A stretch of DNA of 64,000 nt from Scortum barcoo (Eukaryota; Chordata; Actinopteri; Centrarchiformes; Terapontidae): assembly GCA_023238725.1 (NCBI GenBank), contig CM041536.1:62001-126000 (forward strand), in the 5' to 3' direction. A model generated the notes under the pieces. It saw only the letters and a list, made by a program, of their open reading frames with translations. It was not told where the DNA came from and made no database searches. Positions 59,421-64,000 of this stretch are shown one piece after another. Position 1 is the first letter of the stretch; every line of letters begins with the position of its first letter. Made by a program: the position numbers and the translations under genes.

Positions 59421-61063
59421 CAGTGTTGTGAAAAAGTGTTTGCCCCCTTCCTGATTTCTTATTTTTTTGCATGTTTGTCACACTTAAATGTTTCAGATCA
59501 TCAAACAAATTTAAATGTTAGTCAAAGACAACACAAGTAAACACAAAATGCAGTTTTTAAATGAAGGTTTTTATTATTAGGGAGGGAAGAAAAAATCCAA
59601 ACCTACATGGCCCTGTGTGAAAAAGTGATTGCCCCCTGCCCCCCTGTTAAAAAAACATAACTGTGGTTTATCACACCTGAATTCAATTTCTCTAGCCACA
59701 CCCAGGCCTGATTACTGCCACACCTGTTCTCAATCAGGAAATCACTTAAATAGGCCTGACAAAGTGAAGTAGACCAAAAGATCCTCAAAAGCTAGACATC
59801 ATGCCGAAATCCAAAGAAATTCAGGAACAAATGAGAAAGAAAGTAATTGAGATCTATCAGTCTGGAAAAGGTTATAAAGCCATTTCTAAAGCTTTGGGAC
59901 TCCAGCGAACCACAGTGAGAGCCATTATCCACAAATGGCGAAAACATGGAACAGTGGTGAACCTTCCCAGGAGTGGCCGGCCAAACCAAAATTACCCCAA
60001 GAGCACAGCGACGACTCATCCAAGAGGTCACAAAAGACCCCACAACAACATCCAAAGAACTGCAGGCCTCACTTGCCTCAGTTAAGGTCAGTGTTCATGA
60101 CTCCACCATAAGAAAGAGACTGGGCAAAAATGGCCTGCATGGCAGAGTTCCAAGACGAAAACCACTGCTGAGCAAAAAGAACATTAAGGCTCATCTCAAT
60201 TTTGCCAGAAAACATCTTGACATATGATCCCCAAGACTTTTGGGAAAATACTCTGTGGACTGACGAGACAAAAGTTGAACTTTTTGGAAGGTGTGTGTCC
60301 CATTACATCTGGTGTAAAAGTAACACCGCATTTCAGAAAAAGAACATCATACCAACAGTAAAATATGGTGGTGGTAGTGTGATGGTCTGGGGCTGTTTTG
60401 CCTGATTCAGGACCTGGAAGACTTGCTGTGAATAAATGGAACCATGAATTCTGCTGTCTACCAAAAAATCCTGAAGGAGAACGTCCAGCCATCTGTTCGT
60501 GACCTCAAGCTGAAACGAACTTGACTTGGGTTCTGCAGCAGGACAATGATCCAAAAACACACCAGCAAGTCCACCTCTGAATGGCTGAAGAAAAACAAAA
60601 TGAAGACTTTGGAGTGGCCTAGTCAAAGTCCTGACCTGAATCCTATTGAGATGCTGTGTGCTGTGGCATGACCTTAAAAAGGCGGTTCATGCTCGAAAAA
60701 CCCTCCAATGTGGCTGAATTACAACAATTCTGCAAAGATGAGTGGGCCAAAATTCCTCCACAGCACTGTAAAAGACTCATTGCAAGTTATCGCAAACGCT
60801 TGATTGCAGTTGTTGCTGCTAAGGGTGGCCCAACCAGTTATTAGGTTTAGGGGGCAATCACTTTTTCACACAGGGCCATGTAGGTTTGGATTTTTTTTCC
60901 TCCCTTAATAATAAGAAGCTTCATTTAAAAACTGCATTTTGTGTTTACTTGTGTTGTCTTTGACTAATATTTAAATTTGTTGATGATCTGAAACATTTAA
61001 GTGTGACAAACATGCAAAAAAAAAAGAAATCAGGAAGGGGGCAAACACTTTTTCACACCACTA
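59421..61063 (+). mobile_element. Tc1-like DNA transposon C
   Basis: About 1643 bp between TA dinucleotides (59419-59420 and 61064-61065). Ends are inverted repeats: CAGTGTTGTGAAAAAGTGTT TGCCCCC on the left, mirrored by GGGGGCAAACACTTTTTCAC ACCACT on the right. The inner repeat (TGTGAAAAAGTGATTGCCCCC / GGGGGCAATCACTTTTTCACA) gives each end a double repeat of the IR-DR type. Lies between lamb1 and the lamb4-like gene. Confidence 0.93.
59801..60844 (+). pseudogene. Tc1 transposase (element C), three or more frameshifts
   Basis: Starts MPKSKEIQEQMRKKVIEIYQ with the first HTH; second HTH in another frame at 59973-60227 (TKITPRAQRRLIQEVTKDPT); first catalytic Asp at 60202-60405 (LWTDETKVELFG); second Asp near 60540 (QQDNDPKHTSKS); last Glu near 60645 (SPDLNPIEML); C-terminus at 60656-60844 ends AAKGGPTSY and stop. 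Length matches intact Tc1 transposases of about 340 residues, so only small indels disable it. Confidence 0.9.
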
Positions 61064-61064
61064 T

Positions 61065-62239
61065 AAAGCCTCCACGTTCGCCTCGCTCTTTCCTCCCATT
61101 TTCACATTTTCAACAACCTTCTGAACTACACACCTAGTGTGAGATCAACACTCCTCCACCAACCTGACAGTCGACTGAAAAACACTTTTTTCCAGATCCT
61201 GAAGGAAGAAGATGGGCTCTGACCCGTTCGACTTGTGTGTCTTCGATGTGGATTAAATGTGGAGCGTTTGTTTAATGTTCACAGGAGAACTTCTGTTGGT
61301 TTCATCAGTTCACAGTCTCTGTAAACACCATCAAATTCAACTGGTGCCTGTTTAATTGCGAAAGGGACTTCCTGGCGGTCACATAAAGCAGAGCACGACA
61401 AAAGTGAAGAACAAAGACTGAAAACACACAGGTGACCACAGACAGGTGTGTTAGAGCATCTGAGCAGGACAGGACCACACACACGAGCAGAGAAACACAC
61501 ACACACATGTCACATTACAAAACAACTTGTCTGAAAATTAACACCAGTATGATGCTTTTATTCTGAAAACATCAGACCTGGCTTCCCATCTGACTCTGAG
61601 TGACTTTACTAATATTTTACTGATTAATTTCAATGTGAAACATTTGATTCAACTGATCTGAGTTTAGTAAACTGATCTGAGTTTAGTTTAATCTGCAAAT
61701 TTCAAACTGATCTGAGCTCAGTTTAATCTGCACATTTCAAACTGACTCAGCGACAGACTGCTGCATTTTAAAAAGTCTCTGTGGTCTCCTTCACTTCCCC
61801 GCCTCCCCCCCTTGGGCCTCTGCAGACAAAGGACATTCCTGACTGCACCCCCACCACACACACACACACACACCTCCTCTTTTGTTGTTGCAGGTGAGGT
61901 TTAAGTGTGGGGGGTGGGGGGAGGGAGTGTGTGTGTGAGAATTCGACCTCCCACCTGAACATCATAAGACTCAGTGCCCTGGTGCATTGTGGGTAACGAC
62001 TGTGAACGTGTGGGGGCCTGCAGAGCCGAGTTTATGAGCCAATCGGAGATCACCTGATCTGTTTGAGGACAAACATTAACAACTTAAAGGAAACAGCATT
62101 AACACAGACACTCTCTCTCTCACACACACACACATAGGAAGCTTCATGTCTGTAAAATAAAGGTTCTGTGATTTGAAACAGTTCGTACTCAAACGAGTAA
62201 AAATTCTAGTGTGTAAATATGAATTAATATACATACATG
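61065..62239. other. Intergenic region between Tc1 C and lamb4-like gene, first part
   Basis: No gene recognised. A CA run is at 61855-61875 and G/T-rich runs at about 61907-61937. A minus-strand frame at 61279-61400 (EVPFAIKQAPVEFDGVYRDC) follows an AG and could belong with the candidate exon at 59208, but there is no firm support. Confidence 0.35.
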
Positions 62240-62303
62240 TGTATGCTACACACACATCCTTATATATTTATAAATATATTCATATGTGTATATATATATA
62301 TTC

Positions 62304-62336
<33 letters not shown>

Positions 62337-62345
62337 CATACACGT
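62240..62345. repeat. TA-rich microsatellite (TATA/CATATGTGTATATA)
   Basis: Mixed TA and ATATGTGT units; open frames across it are artefacts. Confidence 0.9.
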
Positions 62346-62925
62346 ATGTACAGGTACAGTAAACAGTGTATGATATACACACATAATGACTTACACTTGA
62401 TGGGCATTTTGCCCACTGATGTGGTTTTAAAGCTGCTTTTGTCCACTGTTGCTCTCCAAACATCTTCAAATTCACATGTTTTAAAGAAAACTCTCACTAT
62501 AAATCAGTAAATTATCGTGTGTGGAGGTTTTCCTACATTTTGGGTTTCACTACATGTACGCTGTGTTGAGATTTAACCTGGGTTGGGCTGACCTGAGAAA
62601 AATCACAGCATATTTGTCCAGATCAGTATCTGTGGTTTGATGTATTTTTAAACACATTTGTACAACATCGGGCATCACACAAAATAAGAATGAGGGATGA
62701 CTTTATCACGAACACAGTGAAAAACATAATTTTTAGAGACAGACAGGTGAGCTGAGATGTCACAGTGAAATGTTTGACAGAAAGTTCATCAGCTGATTAT
62801 AAAAGAAAGAATAGTCTTTCTTTTGTCTTTTACAGACTCATGTTATGTCTTAAATCGTCACACTGACAGAAACTGAAGATGGTTTACAGACAGTTCAACA
62901 CAGTAACATGTTATTTTTCCTGCAT

Positions 62926-62931
62926 TTTATT
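62926..62931 (-). promoter_or_regulatory. Candidate poly(A) signal of the lamb4-like gene
   Basis: Complement AATAAA, about 470 nt after the stop codon at 63400. Inferred only. Confidence 0.4.
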
Positions 62932-63251
62932 AGGAAAATGTATCATAATATAGAAATTTATCATAACACCACACAGTTTATATTATTAATCCTGGTCTCA
63001 GTTTTATATGATTAAATGACATTTAAAAACTAGAAACAAATTCTTATGCAGTCTGACTTAAATGAAGTATATTCAGATTATATATCTTCTACAAATTAAA
63101 TATCAGGCATCACTTTAGAAGCATTAAACAGAAACTTGATGTTAATCAGGAAAAACTAGCATCCTAAACTTGATCCCTGAGGAACACCAGATTCAGCACA
63201 GTCTTGGTTTTAGTTCATTAATTGGATTGGTGTTTTTTTTGTTGTCATCTA

Positions 63252-63276
63252 AACAAACAAACAAACAAACAAACAC
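63252..63276. repeat. (AAAC)n microsatellite
   Basis: Six AAAC units. Confidence 0.9.
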
Positions 63277-63399
63277 GCCCTTTAGTGGTTCACAAGTCTA
63301 AAAGTTTGGAATACCACTAGTTTGTGAAGATGTCTCAGTTTGTAGTACTCTGCAGTATTTAAGAGGACCTGGGAGTCAGTTTGTAGTACTCTGCAGTAT

Positions 63400-63539
63400 T
63401 TATGAGGTACAGGCGGTGTATCCATCGGCTCGTTTGGAGATTTCCTTTCTAAGAGAATCGACTGTCTCCAACAACATGGTGACTTCGGCTGCTTTGTCCT
63501 CTTTGCTCCTGATCAGCTGCTGGATCTTCTTCTCCAGAT
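63400..63539 (-). CDS. lamb4: Laminin beta chain (lamb4-like), last exon
   Basis: DLEKKIQQLIRSKEDKAAEV to ADGYTACTS and TAA (complement 63400-63402). 140 nt, with a leading G|AT codon split, identical in length and phase to lamb1 exon 33 and starting with the same DLEK. The last residues YTACTS place the chain-linking Cys three from the end. Family: coiled-coil end of a laminin beta chain. Assigned to lamb4 from the conserved LAMB4-LAMB1 neighbourhood, not from the few residues seen. Confidence 0.75.
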
Positions 63540-63775
63540 CTGACCACACAGAATACACAAGTCTATAGACAACACATACTGTAGTACTATAGTACTACTA
63601 CAGCAGATAACACTGCAGTACATTACTACTGATGCTGTCGCTAATTTTGTTGCTACATTTGCATGATATTACATTACATTTATTTGGCTTTTGTCCAAAG
63701 ACTTGCTGTAAGTGACAATAATTAAAACTGAAGCACCAAATAAACTGAATAATATGAGTAAAAGTACTAATGTAC

Positions 63776-63929
63776 CTTGTATCTGCCTGAGTTTGTCCTC
63801 CACCTGTTTCTTCATCTTCGCTGCCTCCTCCACGATGTTCTTCAGTCGCTCTTTAGCCTCACCTTGTTCCGTCTGATTCAAATTTTCCTCCTTCAAATGC
63901 TCAAACAGCTGAACCACACTGTCCATCTC
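63776..63929 (-). CDS. lamb4: Laminin beta chain (lamb4-like), penultimate exon
   Basis: EMDSVVQLFEHLKEENLNQT through IVEEAAKMKKQVEDKLRQIQ, a heptad-rich coiled coil. Acceptor AACAG|GAGATG, donor ATACAAG|GTACAT; 154 nt, ends in phase 1 like lamb1 exon 32 (160 nt). The remaining exons lie beyond the window. Confidence 0.75.
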
Positions 63930-64000
63930 CTGTTGGAGAGACACTCGGTGAAGAAACAGTGACAAAAAGAAAAATCTGAACATTTCAGATTGATGAACAG

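Noticed and set aside
1..64000. CRISPR arrays, bacterial operons, riboswitches, rRNA or tRNA genes
   Set aside because: Tandem repeats here are uniform microsatellites or minisatellites without spacers; no tRNA or rRNA signature seen; the gene structure is eukaryotic.
1..64000. Endogenous retrovirus or LTR element
   Set aside because: All reverse transcriptase segments fit non-LTR retrotransposons (APE endonuclease, A-rich or short-repeat tails); no paired LTRs, primer-binding site or gag/protease motifs noticed.

Overview
This is vertebrate nuclear DNA, almost certainly from a ray-finned (teleost) fish. The reasons are a multi-exon laminin gene with GT-AG introns, plus an abundance of fish-type transposons: L1-clade LINEs, Rex1/L2-like LINEs ending in TATC or CTGAAT repeats, Tc1 elements with TA target duplications, a hAT element and a PIF/Harbinger element. 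There are no operons, CRISPR arrays, rRNA or tRNA genes.

About 56 kb is one gene on the minus strand, a laminin beta-1 chain (lamb1). I could place 33 coding exons from the ATG at 58529 to the stop at 2630. Joined, they give one open frame of 5391 nt (1796 residues plus stop), close to the length of human LAMB1 (1786). Every junction keeps phase. The order is signal peptide, LN domain, five LE repeats, LF (domain IV) module, a second LE array, coiled coil II, the Cys-rich beta-knob, coiled coil I, and a C-terminal Cys for chain linkage. The 3' UTR probably ends just past an AATAAA at 2046-2051.

Upstream of lamb1, in the same orientation, the last two exons of a second laminin beta chain enter at 63400-63929. 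The tail-to-head arrangement matches the LAMB4-LAMB1 pair of other vertebrates, and the last exon has the same length and phase as that of lamb1, so I call it a probable lamb4. Between the two genes lie a decayed Tc1 element (59421-61063) and one possible terminal exon of an unrecognised minus-strand gene (59208-59345).

The introns carry most of the other content. Intron 29 (4359-14784) is filled by two head-to-head L1 copies, one split by a Tc1 element. Intron 20 (22727-31816) holds a full-length L1 with two other LINEs nested in it; its target duplication copies the splice donor of exon 20. Intron 13 has a Tc1 inside a Rex1-like tail. Intron 10 has a hAT element with a MITE nested in it, beside a decayed copy of part of exon 10. 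Intron 4 has a Harbinger-like element with a MYB/SANT-like ORF. Intron 2 has a 5'-truncated L1 with a TA repeat grown inside its reverse transcriptase. No transposase or retrotransposon ORF is intact.

A recurrent theme is sequence duplication at splice donors of lamb1 (exons 7, 8, 10, 19 and 20). The exon 19 donor is the one place where the reading frame depends on a weak splice site.
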